Assembly (NCBI GenBank): GCA_003694425.1
Contig: RFJX01000273.1
Span: 1 to 8,571 of the forward strand
Source of the DNA: Gammaproteobacteria bacterium
GTDB lineage: Bacteria > Pseudomonadota > Gammaproteobacteria > J113
Direction: 5' to 3'
Length of the DNA stretch: 8,571 bases
Within the stretch, counting starts at the first letter, position 1, and each line of letters opens with the position of its first letter. The notes below the pieces were generated by a model. It searched no databases and was not told the origin of the DNA. It saw only the letters and a program-made list of their open reading frames with translations. The position numbers and the translations under genes are program-made. Below are positions 7,938 to 8,571 of this stretch, piece by piece.

Positions 7938-8571
7938 TCACTCGACCTGCCTGAGCAGCTCCTCGGCCTGGCGAACCTGCTCTTCGGTTCCGGCCTCACG
8001 GACCTCGGAGAGGATGGTGCGCGCGCCTTCGTTGTCGCCGAGCTCGATGTAGGCCTTGGCAAGGTTGAGCTTGGTATCGATCTCGTCCTCCTCGCTCTGC
8101 TCCTCGATCTCGTCACCCCGGGGCATGACCACGGTCCGGTCCTCCGGCTCCTCCGTGCCCGCAGCCTCCGGCTCCAGCTGCATGGTCTCGAGTGCTTCCA
8201 CAGCCTCCTCCGGCCCGGCCACCTCACCCTCGATCTCCAGGTCCAGTCCGCCGGTCTCCTCTTCGGCGGCACCGACCTCCTCGAGGGACTGGGCCAGTTC
8301 CTCGAGCGATTCGCCGAGTTCGGCCTCGGCGCTCTCCTCCACCTCCAGAGAGAGGTCCGGCAGTTCCTCCCCGGATCCGCCAGCGGTTGACGCTTCCTCC
8401 AGACCCAGGTCGAGGTCGACCTCCTCCTCTGCGCCCTGGAGATCTGCCCCGAGGTCGCCAGGAGAGGCCTCGGTGACCGTTTCCGTGAAATCGGGAGCCT
8501 CTTCCGTGCCGGCCTCCGCACCAGCGGTGGTCTCCTCGCCCAGGTCCAGGCTGAAGTCCAGGGCCTCTCCA
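7938..8571 (-). CDS. fimV: FimV-family protein, C-terminal 210 residues, cut by window edge
   Basis: FimV is a large inner-membrane protein (N-terminal LysM, one membrane helix, acidic cytoplasmic region, TPR repeats) that acts as a polar hub for type IV pilus assembly and twitching in Pseudomonas. Only the C-terminus is present; the frame is open to the window edge. The first roughly 160 visible residues are very acidic and of low complexity, with repeating units such as LDFSLDLGEE, VDLDLGLEEA and LPDLSLEVEE, expected to be cytoplasmic and disordered. The last 49 residues, starting DEIDTKLNLAKAYIELGD and continuing EGARTILSEVREAG, form the conserved FimV C-terminal TPR-like helical domain. 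The position directly upstream of truA matches the asd/usg-fimV-truA order of Pseudomonas and relatives. The GTG at 8342 is an internal codon, not a start. Identification is from the C-terminal domain plus synteny. Confidence 0.9.
   Translation of the reverse strand, partial: GEALDFSLDLGEETTAGAEAGTEEAPDFTETVTEASPGDLGADLQGAEEEVDLDLGLEEASTAGGSGEELPDLSLEVEESAEAELGESLEELAQSLEEVGAAEEETGGLDLEIEGEVAGPEEAVEALETMQLEPEAAGTEEPEDRTVVMPRGDEIEEQSEEDEIDTKLNLAKAYIELGDNEGARTILSEVREAGTEEQVRQAEELLRQVE

Overview
This window is a conserved housekeeping gene block on the minus strand of a high-GC proteobacterium, most likely a gammaproteobacterium. The evidence is the gene order together with a FimV-type C-terminus. 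In transcription order (right to left) it reads fimV (3' end only), truA, trpF, trpB, trpA, accD, folC, dedD, cvpA, purF (5' part only). This is the known truA-accD-folC-dedD-cvpA-purF neighbourhood of E. coli, with trpF-trpB-trpA between truA and accD, as in many non-enteric Gammaproteobacteria. A purple-sulfur-bacterium-like (Chromatiales/Ectothiorhodospira) or Xanthomonas-like lineage would fit, but the window alone does not settle this.

Layout. At 7938-8571 is the acidic tail and TPR-like C-terminal domain of FimV, the polar hub protein of type IV pilus systems. A 164-nt gap (7774-7937) follows, with a perfect 13-bp inverted repeat just after the fimV stop and a second hairpin nearer truA. 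From truA (7773) to dedD (1446) the genes are tightly packed, with overlaps at accD/folC, folC/dedD and trpF/trpB and gaps of 14 to 24 nt elsewhere. This looks like one transcription unit with translational coupling. A 98-nt gap (1348-1445) then separates dedD from the cvpA-purF pair. It holds a GC-rich hairpin and a TATGAT box, so cvpA-purF may have its own promoter.

Function. TruA makes pseudouridines 38-40 in tRNA anticodon arms. TrpF and TrpBA carry out the last steps of tryptophan synthesis. AccD is the carboxyltransferase beta subunit for fatty acid synthesis. FolC makes dihydrofolate and folylpolyglutamates. DedD is a septal-ring SPOR protein, CvpA an inner-membrane protein, and PurF the first committed enzyme of purine synthesis. 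The visible catalytic residues are intact in every enzyme checked, and I see no pseudogene, insertion sequence, tRNA, rRNA or CRISPR array.

I found no undescribed system here. The points worth a second look are local: a TTG start for folC inside the accD stop, competing starts for trpF and trpB, a perfect hairpin spanning the trpB stop codon, a purF start without a Shine-Dalgarno sequence, and the hairpin after fimV. The long plus-strand open frames are shadows of the GC-rich minus-strand genes.
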